Origin: Dokdonella koreensis DS-123 | GTDB taxonomy: Bacteria > Pseudomonadota > Gammaproteobacteria > Xanthomonadales > Rhodanobacteraceae | NCBI RefSeq assembly: GCF_001632775.1 | Contig: NZ_CP015249.1 | Span: 2,894,686 to 2,958,685, forward strand | DNA: 64,000 nucleotides | Direction: 5' to 3' | Part shown: positions 29,554 to 41,196 of the stretch, piece by piece | Layout of the letters: every line of letters begins with the position of its first letter | How positions within the stretch are numbered: position 1 is the stretch's first letter | Position numbers and translations under genes: made by a program | The notes under the pieces: generated by a model | The model's input: the letters and a program-made list of their open reading frames with translations, nothing else | Database searches by the model: none | Told to the model about the DNA's origin: nothing

Positions 29554-30567
29554 CTAGCGATCGATATAGGCCATCCGATCGGCCGGATAGCGCGCACCGA
29601 CGACCGGCCTGTGCGCCAGCACGGCATCGATGCGCGTCCGCTCCTCGGCGTCCAGCGTGATCTGCGCCGCCGCGAGATTCTCTTCGAGGCGCTCGATCCG
29701 CCGCGTGCCCGGGATCGGCACGATGTCCGGCCCGCGGTCGAGCAGCCAGGCCAACGCCAGTTGGGCCGGCGTGCAACCGCGCGCCGCGGCAATCGCGGCC
29801 AGGGCATCGGCCAGCGCGCGGTTGGCGGCGAGGCTGTCCGGCGCGAAGCGCGGCAAGCCGCGCCGCCAGTCGCCCGGCGGCAGGTCATCGGCCTGGCGGA
29901 TCGCCCCGGCCAGGAATCCGCGCCCGAGCGGGCTGTAGGCAACCAGCGCCACGCCGAGCGCGCGGCAAGCGGGCAATGCATCGGCTTCGACCTCGCGCGT
30001 CCAGAGCGAGTACTCGCTCTGCAGGGCCGCGATGGGGTGCACCGCGTGCGCTCGGCGCAGCGTGGCGCCGGAGGCTTCGGACAAGCCCAGATGACGTACC
30101 TTGCCGGCGGCCACCAACCGGGCCATCGCGCCGACGGTGTCCTCGACCGGGACGGCCGGGTCGATGCGATGCAGGTAGTACAGGTCGACATGGTCCACGC
30201 CGAGGCGCCGCAGGCTCGCGTCGCAGGCGCGGGCAACGTAGTCGGGCCGGCCGTTGAGGCCGGTCACCGTGCCATCCGGCGCCCGCTCGAAGCCGAACTT
30301 CGTCGCCAGGACCACCTCGGACCGGCGCCGCGCGAGCACCTGGGCCAGCAGGCGCTCGTTGGCGCCGTTGCCGTACATGTCGGCGGTGTCGAGCAGGTTG
30401 ACGCCCCGGTCGAGCGCGCGGTCGAGCACGGCCAGGGAAGCGCGCTCGTCGGCCGGCCCGTAGAAATCGGACATGCCCATGCAACCGAGCCCGAGCGCCG
30501 CCACCTCCAGGTCCGCGATGCGGCGACGCGGAATGGAAGGGACCCTGGGCGCCTGCGGCGGATTCAT
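29554..30567 (-). CDS. Aldo/keto reductase
   Basis: Encodes 337 residues from [17 protein letters not shown]. Family motifs are [13 protein letters not shown], the catalytic Asp and Tyr in [16 protein letters not shown], the catalytic Lys in VLATKFGFE, and the His in [10 protein letters not shown]. The NADPH-binding region includes [15 protein letters not shown]. It is close to the YajO/AKR13 type of NADPH-dependent reductases that reduce aldehydes or ketones in the cytoplasm. It is divergent from an AraC regulator 161 bases away, which is a common arrangement for such reductases and suggests regulation by that protein (inference). Confidence 0.94.
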   Translation of the reverse strand: MNPPQAPRVPSIPRRRIADLEVAALGLGCMGMSDFYGPADERASLAVLDRALDRGVNLLDTADMYGNGANERLLAQVLARRRSEVVLATKFGFERAPDGTVTGLNGRPDYVARACDASLRRLGVDHVDLYYLHRIDPAVPVEDTVGAMARLVAAGKVRHLGLSEASGATLRRAHAVHPIAALQSEYSLWTREVEADALPACRALGVALVAYSPLGRGFLAGAIRQADDLPPGDWRRGLPRFAPDSLAANRALADALAAIAAARGCTPAQLALAWLLDRGPDIVPIPGTRRIERLEENLAAAQITLDAEERTRIDAVLAHRPVVGARYPADRMAYIDR

Positions 30568-30728
30568 GGCCGCCACGGTAGCGGCCCGGCGACGCGACCG
30601 GGTAGACCATTGCTGGCCGATCCTTGCCCGATCCTGCTTTTCGCGGGCCGAGGCGCGCCCGCCCGGCGGCGCCCGGGGCAATAATCGCCCTGCCCTCCGC
30701 GCCCGCCACAACGCCAAGGAATCAGCGC

Positions 30729-31643
30729 ATGTCCGCCGACTCGACGTTCTCCACCGCGATCCCGGCTGCCCAGGCCGAGCTGGCCCGGCGCATTGCCCGA
30801 TTCGCGCCAGGCGATGGTGTCCACGACACCGCGGTGCCGGCGCTCAAGCTGATCCGCAGCAGCACGGCGACGGCGTGCACGCCGAGCGTCTACGAGCCGC
30901 GGCTGTGTATCGTGGCGCAGGGCAGCAAGATTGCCCTGCTCGGCGGGGAAACCTACCACTACGATCCGCTGAACTACCTGGTGGTGTCGGTCACGCTGCC
31001 GATGGTCGGCCAGGTGATCCAGGCCTCGCCCGAGGAGCCGTACCTGTGCCTGCGGCTGGACGTCGATCCGGACATGCTCGGCAGCCTGATCCTGGACACG
31101 GGCCCGTCGCCGGCCACGGCGATCGATCGCGGCCTCTATGCGGCACGTGCGCATCCGCAGCTGCTCGATGCCGTGCTGCGGTTGATGCGGATGCTCGATT
31201 CGCCGGCGGACCTGCCGGTGCTGGCGCCGCTGGCGCTGCGCGAGATCTTCTACCGCGTACTGGTCGGCGAGCTGGGCCACCGCTTGCGCGACCTGGCGAC
31301 GGCCGACAATCGCTCGCACCGCATCGCCCGCGCCGTGCATCTGCTGCGCCAGCGCTACCTGCTGCCGGTCAGCATCGATGCGCTGGCCGGCGAGGTGCAC
31401 ATGAGCACCTCGTCGCTGCACCGGCAGTTCAAGGCGGTCACCGCGATGTCGCCGCTGCAGTTCCAGAAGCAGCTGCGCCTGCACGAGGCACGCCGCTTGA
31501 TGCTGGTCGAGGGCATCGAGGCCACGTCGGCGGCGCATCGCGTCGGCTACGAAAGCGCCTCGCAGTTCAACCGCGAGTACAAGCGCCTGTTCGGCGCCCC
31601 GCCGCGCTCGGAAGTCGAACGGATCCGCGCCATCGCCGGCTGA
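30729..31643 (+). CDS. AraC-family transcriptional regulator
   Basis: Encodes 304 residues from [17 protein letters not shown], chosen for the AAGGA ribosome site before it. The N-terminal half is the AraC_N cupin-like domain ([33 protein letters not shown]). The C-terminal half has two helix-turn-helix units ([20 protein letters not shown] and [19 protein letters not shown]). Such proteins often activate a divergent oxidoreductase gene, here the aldo/keto reductase. The inducer is unknown. Confidence 0.93.
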   Translation: MSADSTFSTAIPAAQAELARRIARFAPGDGVHDTAVPALKLIRSSTATACTPSVYEPRLCIVAQGSKIALLGGETYHYDPLNYLVVSVTLPMVGQVIQASPEEPYLCLRLDVDPDMLGSLILDTGPSPATAIDRGLYAARAHPQLLDAVLRLMRMLDSPADLPVLAPLALREIFYRVLVGELGHRLRDLATADNRSHRIARAVHLLRQRYLLPVSIDALAGEVHMSTSSLHRQFKAVTAMSPLQFQKQLRLHEARRLMLVEGIEATSAAHRVGYESASQFNREYKRLFGAPPRSEVERIRAIAG

Positions 31644-31752
31644 GGCCACGCCGGCTCAACGCACGGCGCCCTTCCCGGACGGCGCCGCATGGCCCGAAAG
31701 CCGCTCCGAACGGCCCGGCCGCACCACCCTGTGAGGAAAAACCAATCACCCC

Positions 31753-31780
31753 TTGACGCCCGCGGATTTGGTGTTATAGT
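31753..31780 (+). promoter_or_regulatory. Sigma-70 promoter of the YtrA-type ABC operon
   Basis: TTGACG (31753-31758) and TATAGT (31775-31780) are separated by 16 bases. The transcript would start near 31787, inside the palindromic operator, about 37 bases before the first ATG. Confidence 0.75.
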
Positions 31781-31792
31781 TAACTACAACAC
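31771..31792 (+). promoter_or_regulatory. 22-bp palindromic operator for the GntR/YtrA repressor
   Basis: The half-site GTGTTATAGTT is mirrored by AACTACAACAC; only one symmetric position pair is mismatched. It covers the -10 box and the predicted start site, so a bound repressor would block transcription. YtrA-type GntR regulators are known to bind long palindromes of this kind at their own promoters, and the regulator is encoded second in this operon. Binding by it is inferred. Confidence 0.75.
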
Positions 31793-31823
31793 TACTTCAT
31801 CAACCGCCTCCAAGGAGGTCGCC

Positions 31824-32177
31824 ATGTCCGCCCGCCTCATTCCCGCCCTGCTGATCGCTACCGGCCTGCTGGTCCTCACGATCGGCATCTCCGGCATGCC
31901 GCACCGCCCTGCCGCTGCCCATTCCGCCGCCACCATCCCCGCCGCGCTGCCGGTCCTGCCGACCGTGCTGGTCCGCCCGGACATGGAGGTGATGCCCGAA
32001 GTCGTCGTGCAGCCCACCGCCGAGGAACTGGCGGCCGCCAACGAGGAACCGGGTGCCCGCGGCCATGCGTCCACCCTGCCCGCCAGCCGTGACGGTCTGG
32101 TCGGAAAGGTCTCGCTGGACATGCCCTACTACTCGTTCGGCAAGACAAGCCCCTCGCGCGCGTCGGTCAAGGAGTGA
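31824..32177 (+). CDS. Small membrane-anchored hypothetical protein heading the YtrA operon
   Basis: Encodes 117 residues from MSARLIPALLIATGLLVLTIG, preceded by a perfect AAGGAGG. One N-terminal hydrophobic segment (about 6-24) is either a signal anchor or an uncleaved signal. The remainder is Pro/Ala-rich, then an acidic stretch (AEELAAANEEPGA) and a short end (VSLDMPYYSFGKTSPSRAS). I recognise no family. As first gene behind the autoregulated promoter, it is co-expressed with the regulator and transporter and could be a small partner of the ABC exporter, exposed in the periplasm (inference). Confidence 0.75.
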   Translation: MSARLIPALLIATGLLVLTIGISGMPHRPAAAHSAATIPAALPVLPTVLVRPDMEVMPEVVVQPTAEELAAANEEPGARGHASTLPASRDGLVGKVSLDMPYYSFGKTSPSRASVKE

Positions 32178-32179
32178 CC

Positions 32180-32557
32180 ATGACCGTCGCCTGGAACGAT
32201 TCGACGCCGATCTATCGCCAGCTACGCGACCGCGTAGTGGCGATGATCCTGGACGGCGTTCTCAAACAGGGCGATGCGCTGCCTTCGGTGCGCCAGGTCG
32301 CGGCGGATTTTCAGATCAATCCGATCACCGTGTCCAAGGCGTACCAGGAGCTGGTCGACGAAAATCTGGTTGAAAAACGACGGGGGCTAGGCATGTACGT
32401 TACCGACGGGGCGCGCAAGGCGCTCCTGCAATCCGAACGCGATCGCTTCCTGAGCGAGGAGTGGCCGGCGCTCTATACACGCCTGCAACGGCTGGGCCTT
32501 GACCTGGCCGAATTGATGGCCGAAGCCGCCAAGCACGGCCAGGAAGGCCGGTCATGA
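32180..32557 (+). CDS. GntR-family regulator, YtrA subfamily
   Basis: Encodes 125 residues from MTVAWNDSTPIYRQLRDRV. AAGGAG lies 5 bases before this ATG, which favours it over the GTG at 32174. The winged helix-turn-helix is typical (GDALPSVRQVAADFQINPITVSKAYQEL, then VEKRRGLGMYV). The C-terminal part is only about 50 residues, too small for the ligand domains of other GntR groups but right for the YtrA group. It is followed with a 4-base overlap by the ABC ATPase gene. It probably represses its own operon through the palindrome at 31771-31792 and responds to cell-envelope stress in related systems. Confidence 0.92.
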   Translation: MTVAWNDSTPIYRQLRDRVVAMILDGVLKQGDALPSVRQVAADFQINPITVSKAYQELVDENLVEKRRGLGMYVTDGARKALLQSERDRFLSEEWPALYTRLQRLGLDLAELMAEAAKHGQEGRS

Positions 32558-33411
32558 GCGCGGTGATCCATGCCCGCGGTCTCAGCAAGCGCTACGGCAG
32601 GGCGACCGCTCTCGACGCCGTCAGCATCGACATCGAACCGGGCCGCATCGTCGGCCTGATCGGTCCCAACGGCGCCGGCAAGACCACCGCGCTGAAGGCG
32701 ATCCTCGGCCTGACCGAATTCGACGGGGAACTGTCGGTGCTCGGCCTCGACCCGCGTCGCCAGCGCAGCGAACTGATGCAGCAGGTGTGCTTCATCGCCG
32801 ACGTCGCCGTGCTGCCGCGCTGGCTCCGCGTCAGCGAAGCGGTCGATTTCGTCGCCGGCGTCCACCCGCGCTTCTCGCGCGAGAAGTGCGAAGCGTTCCT
32901 GGCCCACACCAAGATCAAGCGCACGATGCGCGTACGCGAGCTGTCCAAGGGCATGATCGTGCAGCTGCACCTGGCCCTGGTCATGGCGATCGACGCCCGC
33001 CTGCTGGTGCTGGACGAGCCGACCCTGGGCCTGGACATCCTCTACCGCAAGGCCTTCTACGAGACCCTGCTCAACGACTACTTCGACGAGCAGAAGACGA
33101 TCATCGTCACCACTCACCAGGTCGAGGAGATCGAGCACATCCTGACCGACCTCATCTTCATCCGCGACGGCAAGATCGCCCTCGCCGCCACGATGGACGA
33201 GGTCGCCGACCGCTACGCCGAGGTCATGGTCAATCCGGACAAGGCCGACCAGGCGCGCGCGCTGGGGCCGATCAACGAGCGCCAGATCTTCGGCAAGTCG
33301 ATCTTCCTGTTCGACGGCGTCGAGCGTGCCCGCCTGGCCGCACTCGGTGAACTGCACAAGCCCAGCGTGGCCGACCTGTTCGTGGCCACGATGAAAGGAA
33401 CCTACGCATGA
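32554..33411 (+). CDS. ABC transporter ATP-binding protein
   Basis: Encodes 285 residues. Walker A is GPNGAGKTTALKAILGL and Walker B is LLVLDEPTLGLD. The signature motif is degenerate (RELSKGMIVQLHLAL instead of LSGGQ), as in the YtrB-like and CcmA-like exporter ATPases. The His switch is in IIVTTHQVEEIE. The C-terminal 60 residues form the extension common in this group. It overlaps the regulator and permease genes by 4 bases each, so the three proteins are translationally coupled. Substrate unknown. Confidence 0.94.
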   Translation: MSAVIHARGLSKRYGRATALDAVSIDIEPGRIVGLIGPNGAGKTTALKAILGLTEFDGELSVLGLDPRRQRSELMQQVCFIADVAVLPRWLRVSEAVDFVAGVHPRFSREKCEAFLAHTKIKRTMRVRELSKGMIVQLHLALVMAIDARLLVLDEPTLGLDILYRKAFYETLLNDYFDEQKTIIVTTHQVEEIEHILTDLIFIRDGKIALAATMDEVADRYAEVMVNPDKADQARALGPINERQIFGKSIFLFDGVERARLAALGELHKPSVADLFVATMKGTYA

Positions 33412-34382
33412 ACACGTTTTCCTGGTTGCTCAAGCGCGAATACTGGGAGCACCGCGGCGGCTTCTTCTGGACGCCGTTCTGGATCACCGCGACGATCCTG
33501 ATCTTCACGCTGCTCGGAATCCTGTGGGCCGAGATCCACGGCAGCCGCATGGGCGTCAACATCGGCGTCTCGCTGGACTCGATCGCGCAGATGGTCGCTT
33601 CCGGGCAGATCGAGAACGCCGGCAAGGCCCTGGACGTCGCCTACCTTTCGTTCGCAATGGTGCCGTGTATCGCCCTGTTCTTCGTGCTGTTCTTCTACCT
33701 GCTCGGTGCGCTGTACGACGACCGCCGCGACCGCAGCGTGCTGTTCTGGAAGTCGCTGCCGGTCGGCGATGCCGCGACAGTGCTGTCCAAGGTCGTCAGC
33801 GCGATGCTGGTCGCGCCGCTGCTCGCCCTGCTGGTCTCGACGGCGGCCTACGCGCTGTTCCTGGTGCTGATGAGCATCTGGGTGTCCTTCCACGGCGTCA
33901 ACCCGTTCACGCTGCTGGCCGCCTCGCACCCGTTCTCGATGTTCGGCCGCATGCTGCTGACGATCCCGGCCGATGCCGCCTGGGCGCTGCCGACGATCGG
34001 CTGGTTGCTGTTCTGGTCGGCCTTCGTGCGCAGCAAGCCGTTCCTGTGGGCGGTGATCCTGCCGGTGCTGGCCTTCATCGCCAACAGCTGGATGGGCGCC
34101 CTGGGACTGCCCAACATCGACCGCTCGGTGATGCTCAACGATGTGCTGGCACGACTGTTGTTCGGCATCGTGCCCGGCTCCTGGCTCAGCGAGGGCGGCT
34201 TCGGCTGGATCAACCGCAACGCGTCGATGCTGCAGAACGGCGTCTTGCTCGAAAGCCTCGCGCCGGCCCGTGTCTATGCGCTGTTCGGTACGGCCAGGAT
34301 GTGGATCGGCGTGGTCGTCGGCGCGGTCCTGATCGCGGCCGCGATCTGGTTGCGCGGTCGCCGCATCGAGACAGCCGCCTGA
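33408..34382 (+). CDS. ABC transporter permease
   Basis: Encodes 324 residues with about six membrane segments. They include WTPFWITATILIFTLLGILW, AMVPCIALFFVLFFYLLGALY, APLLALLVSTAAYALFLVLM and IGVVVGAVLIAAAIWL. The segment YDDRRDRSVLFWKSLPVGDAATVLSK is typical of ABC-2 type permeases found with YtrA regulators. It forms the membrane channel of the exporter with the ATPase encoded just upstream. A strong terminator follows the stop. Confidence 0.92.
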   Translation: MNTFSWLLKREYWEHRGGFFWTPFWITATILIFTLLGILWAEIHGSRMGVNIGVSLDSIAQMVASGQIENAGKALDVAYLSFAMVPCIALFFVLFFYLLGALYDDRRDRSVLFWKSLPVGDAATVLSKVVSAMLVAPLLALLVSTAAYALFLVLMSIWVSFHGVNPFTLLAASHPFSMFGRMLLTIPADAAWALPTIGWLLFWSAFVRSKPFLWAVILPVLAFIANSWMGALGLPNIDRSVMLNDVLARLLFGIVPGSWLSEGGFGWINRNASMLQNGVLLESLAPARVYALFGTARMWIGVVVGAVLIAAAIWLRGRRIETAA

Positions 34383-34428
34383 CCGGCACCTGCCGCGGAA
34401 CACGGCAGGCCCGGTTCGATTCGAGACG

Positions 34429-34458
34429 ATGCCCGCACGGATGCGGGCATTCGTTTTT
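34429..34458 (+). terminator. Intrinsic terminator of the YtrA-ABC operon
   Basis: A 9-bp perfect stem (ATGCCCGCA and TGCGGGCAT) with loop CGGA is followed by TCGTTTTT. It ends at the convergent gene's stop codon. Confidence 0.88.
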
Positions 34459-35252
34459 CAGCGGAAGCCCGAACGCGTGACCTGATACTTGTTGCCGCCT
34501 TCCTTGACGATGCCGTTCTGCTCCAGATTCAGCTGGCCTTCCAGCCAGAACCGATCGAGGCTGCCACCGTCGCGCCGGACGATCACGGCGGCCCCGTTGC
34601 GCACGTAGACCGTATCACCGGTACGCAGATCGCTCGGCTTGAGCCGCGAGCGGATGCGACGGTTGTCGTTGTAGGCCTTTTCGAGAAAGGCACGTTCCTC
34701 GGCCACGTCCGACGGTTCGGCGAAACGGTCGAACACCGGCGGCCTGATCGGCTCTTCCGGCGCCGACGCGACCGGCGCGGGTGCCGGCGTGGGTATGGAC
34801 GGACGCGCCGGCACCACGGCGGCGGCCGGCGCAGTCGGCGGCGGCGGCGGTGCCACCACCGGCGGCGGAGCGGCGGCCGGCGCCGGTGGCGGCGGACGCT
34901 CGGCGGGTAGCGGCGTCCGCGCGACCGCAGGCGCGGTCTCCGGCCGCGGCGGTGGCTCGGCCGGGGCCGCTTCCACACGCAGGACCACGTTCTCGTAGAA
35001 CCCGTCGCGCAGGACGATCGTGAGGCGACTGCCGCCACCGGCGCGAAGCTTCGCGGCGATCGCACCATGCCAGTACTGCGGCGCGGTCACGACGACACGC
35101 TGGCTGGCAGCGGCCGCCTCGCGTCCGATGCCGGCCAATCGCGCATCGGCGGCACCGGACGTCAGATCCTCGCCCTTGATGTCGACGCTTTGTTGCGCCG
35201 ACACGCTGCCTGCGGCCAGGGCGACCGCCAGCACCAAACCTCTCATCTTCAT
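34458..35252 (-). CDS. Exported proline-rich hypothetical protein
   Basis: Encodes 264 residues from MKMRGLVLAVALAAGSVSAQ, with a clear Sec signal peptide cleaved after SVSA. AGGGGG lies 4 bases before the ATG at 35252. The mature protein has three parts: a folded N-terminal region (VVVTAPQYWHGAIAAKLRAGG, LTIVLRDGFYENVVLRVEA), a central Pro/Ala-rich linker of about 75 residues, and a C-terminal region (AFLEKAYNDNRRIRSRLKPS, VYVRNGAAVIVRRDGG). I recognise no family. The layout suggests a periplasmic or cell-surface protein whose linker spans part of the envelope. It is convergent with the ABC operon and upstream of nothing obvious. Confidence 0.75.
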   Translation of the reverse strand: MKMRGLVLAVALAAGSVSAQQSVDIKGEDLTSGAADARLAGIGREAAAASQRVVVTAPQYWHGAIAAKLRAGGGSRLTIVLRDGFYENVVLRVEAAPAEPPPRPETAPAVARTPLPAERPPPPAPAAAPPPVVAPPPPPTAPAAAVVPARPSIPTPAPAPVASAPEEPIRPPVFDRFAEPSDVAEERAFLEKAYNDNRRIRSRLKPSDLRTGDTVYVRNGAAVIVRRDGGSLDRFWLEGQLNLEQNGIVKEGGNKYQVTRSGFR

Positions 35253-35495
35253 CACACCCCCTGTTTCATCTTCATCGAAAGATCCAAAGCATCATGTCCG
35301 GCACCGATCGCAAAGACCTGTGCCGGACGCCACGGACCATCCGATGGCCGGGGGCGGCGGTATCCGCGGCTGGCGCGACCTTGCGCGGCACGATCCGATC
35401 AGCGATCGAACCGCGCCGCAGCGCCTGCGCCGCGCACCTGCCGCAGGCTGCCCGCGGGCCGGAACCGCGCCCGGCGACCGGTGCCGGGACGAGGA

Positions 35496-36890
<1,395 letters not shown>

Positions 36891-37023
36891 CGGGAGTTCC
36901 TGCGGTTTCGGTAGGTGGTAGAGGGGCGCCGATTATAGCCGTCCGTCCCGATCCGCCGCCCCCGACGGGGTGCGGGGGGCGCGCAATGCTAGAATCGGTG
37001 GGCCATTCCCGTTATCTCGGTCC

Positions 37024-38331
37024 ATGCTGGGGAACCTGCTTTACCTTCTCGCCGCACTGCTGCTGGTCTTGCTGAACGGCTTCTTCGTCGCGGCCGAATT
37101 CGCCCTCGTCAAGCTGCGTCACACCCAGGCTGCCGGGCTCGCCGCCCAGCACGGCTGGCGTGGCCGCATCCTGCTCAACGTGCACGAGCACCTGGACGCC
37201 TACCTGTCCGCCTGCCAGCTCGGCATCACGCTGGCCTCGCTGGGACTGGGCTGGATCGGCGAGCCGGCCTTCGCCAGCCTGCTCGAGCCGCTGTTCGCCC
37301 GCTTCGAGATCGGCCCCGACAGCGCGCACATCATCGCCTTCGTGATCGCGTTCACCGTGATCTCGTACCTGCACATCGTGCTCGGCGAGCTGGCGCCCAA
37401 GTCGATGGCGATCCGCCGGCCCGAACGCATGTCGCTGTGGACGGCGGCGCCGCTCTACGCCTTCTACTGGCTGATGTACCCGGCCATCTGGCTGCTCAAC
37501 GCGAGCGCCAACCGCATCCTGCGCGGCGCCGGGCTGGATGCCCATAACGAGGAGCAGCAGTACAGCCGGGACGAGCTGAAACTCATCCTCCACGCCAAGC
37601 GCGCCGCCCGCAGCGGCCGGCCGGTCGGCGAGGAGTTCCTGATGATGAGCCACGCACTGGAGCTACCCGAACTGGTCGCCGGCGACCTGATGCGCACCCG
37701 CGACCAGCTCGCCTACCTGCACCAGGGGATGACGCTGGAGGAGGTTCTGGCCTCGTTCCGCACCGCGCGCTACAGCCGCTATCCGTGGTTCGACGAGGAG
37801 GAGGAGACCGTACAGGGCATCCTGCACGTCAAGGACCTGCTGCAGGCGGTGACCGAGAACGACGGCCACGTCGAGGACATCCCCGCCCTGCTGCGGCCGG
37901 CGGTGACCGTTCCGCTCGAGGCACCGGTACTGGACATCCTGCGCCGCTTCCGCAGCGGGCATACCCATATCGCGCTGTGTGCGGAGGAGTCCGGTCGCAT
38001 CGTCGGCTTCTTCACGATGGAGGACGTGATCGAGGTGATCGTCGGCGACATCGAGGACGAGCACCGGCGCAGCGGCCCCGGCGCGCCGCAGCGGGCGCCC
38101 GACGGCTCGTTCTCGATCTCCGGCGGCCTGCCGATCTTCCGCCTGGAGCGGATGCTCGAACGCGACATCCCCGCGCCCGTCCACGTCAATTCGGTCGGCG
38201 GCCTGATCATCGACCGGCTCGAGCGACTGCCCGCCGAGGGCGAGACGCTCGCCTTCGACGACTTCGACCTGATCGTGCGCAAGATGCAGGGCGCCCGCAT
38301 CAAGACCATCACCGTACAACCCCGAATCTAG
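37024..38331 (+). CDS. CNNM/CorC-type membrane protein (DUF21-CBS-CorC_HlyC)
   Basis: Encodes 435 residues from MLGNLLYLLAALLLVLLNGFF. The DUF21/CNNM membrane domain (NGFFVAAEFALVKLRHTQ, LGELAPKSMAIRRPERMSL) has about three to four helices. It is followed by two CBS motifs (PELVAGDLMRTRDQLAYL and PVLDILRRFRSGHTHIALC) and a CorC_HlyC transporter-associated domain (FSISGGLPIFRLERMLE, GGLIIDRLERLPAEGE). Proteins of this type are implicated in magnesium or cobalt export and were earlier named hemolysin-like. No good ribosome site precedes the ATG, so leader-poor initiation is possible. It is 15 bases upstream of purB and probably co-transcribed. Confidence 0.93.
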   Translation: MLGNLLYLLAALLLVLLNGFFVAAEFALVKLRHTQAAGLAAQHGWRGRILLNVHEHLDAYLSACQLGITLASLGLGWIGEPAFASLLEPLFARFEIGPDSAHIIAFVIAFTVISYLHIVLGELAPKSMAIRRPERMSLWTAAPLYAFYWLMYPAIWLLNASANRILRGAGLDAHNEEQQYSRDELKLILHAKRAARSGRPVGEEFLMMSHALELPELVAGDLMRTRDQLAYLHQGMTLEEVLASFRTARYSRYPWFDEEEETVQGILHVKDLLQAVTENDGHVEDIPALLRPAVTVPLEAPVLDILRRFRSGHTHIALCAEESGRIVGFFTMEDVIEVIVGDIEDEHRRSGPGAPQRAPDGSFSISGGLPIFRLERMLERDIPAPVHVNSVGGLIIDRLERLPAEGETLAFDDFDLIVRKMQGARIKTITVQPRI

Positions 38332-39717
<1,386 letters not shown>

Positions 39718-39724
39718 TCGCAGC

Positions 39725-39766
39725 CTTCCCGGGCCGCCCCCGCAACGGGCGGCGGCCGCCGGGAAG
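39725..39766. terminator. GC-rich hairpin between convergent purB and fur
   Basis: The outer arms CTTCCCGG and CCGGGAAG and the inner arms GCCGCCC and GGGCGGC form a long stem between the two convergent stops. There is no T-run on either side, so any termination is less certain than the fold. Confidence 0.45.
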
Positions 39767-39774
39767 CCGGAGCC

Positions 39775-40182
39775 TCAGCGCTTCTTCTTCGCCCGGACGT
39801 ACAGGACCAGGCTGTGTTCCTCGAGGACGTAGCCGTGGCGGTCGGCGATCTCGTGCTGCAGCCGCTCGATCTCCTCGCTGGTGAACTCGATGACCTTGCC
39901 GGTCTCGATGTCCACCATGTGATCGTGATGCTTGCCGCGGTCGAGCTCGTAAACGGCCTGCCCGCCCTCGAAGTTGTGCTTGAGCACCAGGCCTGCGGCC
40001 TCGAACTGCGTCAGCACGCGGTAGATCGTCGCCAGGCCGATGTCCTCTTCGCTCTCGAGCAGCTTGCGATAGATGTCCTCGGCGCTGAAATGCTTGCCAT
40101 CCCCGGCCTCGAGAATGGACAGGATGCGCATGCGCGGGTGCGTCACCTTGAGTCCTGCGCGACGCAGGTCGGTGGTTTCCAT
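39775..40182 (-). CDS. fur: Ferric uptake regulator
   Basis: Encodes 135 residues starting METTDLRRAGLKVTHPRMRI. The winged helix DNA-binding domain (EEDIGLATIYRVLTQFEAAGLV) is followed by the dimerisation and metal-binding domain with HHDHMVDIETGKVIEF, which holds the iron-sensing His and Asp residues. There is no CxxC structural zinc pair, as in Pseudomonas-type Fur. It represses iron-uptake genes when loaded with Fe(II). It is divergent from bamE, an arrangement shared with Pseudomonas and Xanthomonas. The 295-base space between them has no gene. Confidence 0.97.
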   Translation of the reverse strand: METTDLRRAGLKVTHPRMRILSILEAGDGKHFSAEDIYRKLLESEEDIGLATIYRVLTQFEAAGLVLKHNFEGGQAVYELDRGKHHDHMVDIETGKVIEFTSEEIERLQHEIADRHGYVLEEHSLVLYVRAKKKR

Positions 40183-40477
40183 GGTCTCCTCCAGTGATAC
40201 TGGCCGGCTGCCGGGTGCTGCTGAGCAGGAGGCGGGCCAAGGTCGGTGCTATACAAACCCAGAGCGTGCCACGATCCCGGCGCGAACGCGAGCGCCGGGG
40301 GCTCTTTGTCCGACCACGGTGCCGGCTGCACCGCGCCTCCGGTCCGGCCGGCCCGGCGTCCCTGCCCTTCCCTGAACGCAATGCCAGGGGCAGGACGCGC
40401 GGCGGCGCCTGCGGCGAGGCCGATAACACGCTCTGGTGTATCATCCGGGCGCTTTTACCCTCGCTGGATACCCGCGC

Positions 40478-40906
40478 ATGCGCAACATCGTGGTCGCTCT
40501 TTTCTGCCTGGTCGCGCTCGGCGGCTGCGGCATGGTCTACAAGCTCGACGTACAGCAGGGCAATCTGTTCGACAAGGAAACGGTCGATGCCCTGAAGACC
40601 GGCATGACCAAGCGCCAGGTACTGCTGGTCATGGGATCGCCGTCCGTCGTCAGCCCGTTCGACCAGGACCGCTGGGACTACGTCTCCTCGATCCGGCGCG
40701 GCCGCGGCAAGATGGAAAGCAAGGACTTGACGCTGTATTTCGAGAACGACGCCCTGGTCAAGGTGGAAGGCGACTACTTCCCCGAGGACGCCAACCAGCT
40801 GATCAAGGACGCGCGCAAGTTCAAGCGCCAGTATCCCGACGAGAAGCGCCCCAAGGAAGAGCGTCCGACGCCCAGCGGCCAGGGCGGCCCGCAGCGTCAG
40901 GGCTGA
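40478..40906 (+). CDS. bamE: Outer membrane assembly lipoprotein BamE (SmpA/OmlA)
   Basis: Encodes 142 residues from MRNIVVALFCLVALGGCGMVYKL, with a lipobox LGGC and lipidated Cys at about 18. The BamE fold is indicated by LKTGMTKRQVLLVMGSPSVVSPFDQDRWDYV. A charged tail rich in Lys, Pro and Gln extends beyond the usual domain. It is a subunit of the BAM complex that inserts beta-barrel proteins in the outer membrane. The upstream in-frame ATG at 40436 is less likely because it would put residues before the signal peptide. Its end overlaps the convergent rnfH gene by 10 bases. Confidence 0.95.
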   Translation: MRNIVVALFCLVALGGCGMVYKLDVQQGNLFDKETVDALKTGMTKRQVLLVMGSPSVVSPFDQDRWDYVSSIRRGRGKMESKDLTLYFENDALVKVEGDYFPEDANQLIKDARKFKRQYPDEKRPKEERPTPSGQGGPQRQG

Positions 40907-41196
40907 CGCGGCGGCTTTCCTTTCGCCGCGCGCCGGCGGCGCGCGTCCTTGGGATCGGCCTTCAACGGCCGGTAGATCTCGATGCGGTCGCCATCCGCGA
41001 GCACGGTGTCCGGCGCGGCCTGTCGCGACCAGACGCCGACCGCGAGGGTCCGCCAGGTGATGCGGCAGATCCGGTCAACCTCGGAGGCCTCCAGCGCCTG
41101 CGCCAGCGTCGTACCGGCCGCGAATCGATGCTCGGCGAGAAACTGGTGCGCCGCATCGGCGTAGGCGATCTCGACGCGGATCGAAGGCTCAGCCAT
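40897..41196 (-). CDS. rnfH: RnfH-family ubiquitin-like protein
   Basis: Encodes 99 residues with the beta-grasp pattern of the RnfH/YfjF family (IRVEIAYADAAHQFLAEH, VGVWSRQAAPDTVLADGDRIEIYRPL). A basic tail (DARRRRAAKGKPPRQP) follows. The exact function of the family is not established. Pairing with ratA is conserved across gammaproteobacteria, and here the start overlaps the ratA end by 8 bases. Confidence 0.92.
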   Translation of the reverse strand: MAEPSIRVEIAYADAAHQFLAEHRFAAGTTLAQALEASEVDRICRITWRTLAVGVWSRQAAPDTVLADGDRIEIYRPLKADPKDARRRRAAKGKPPRQP

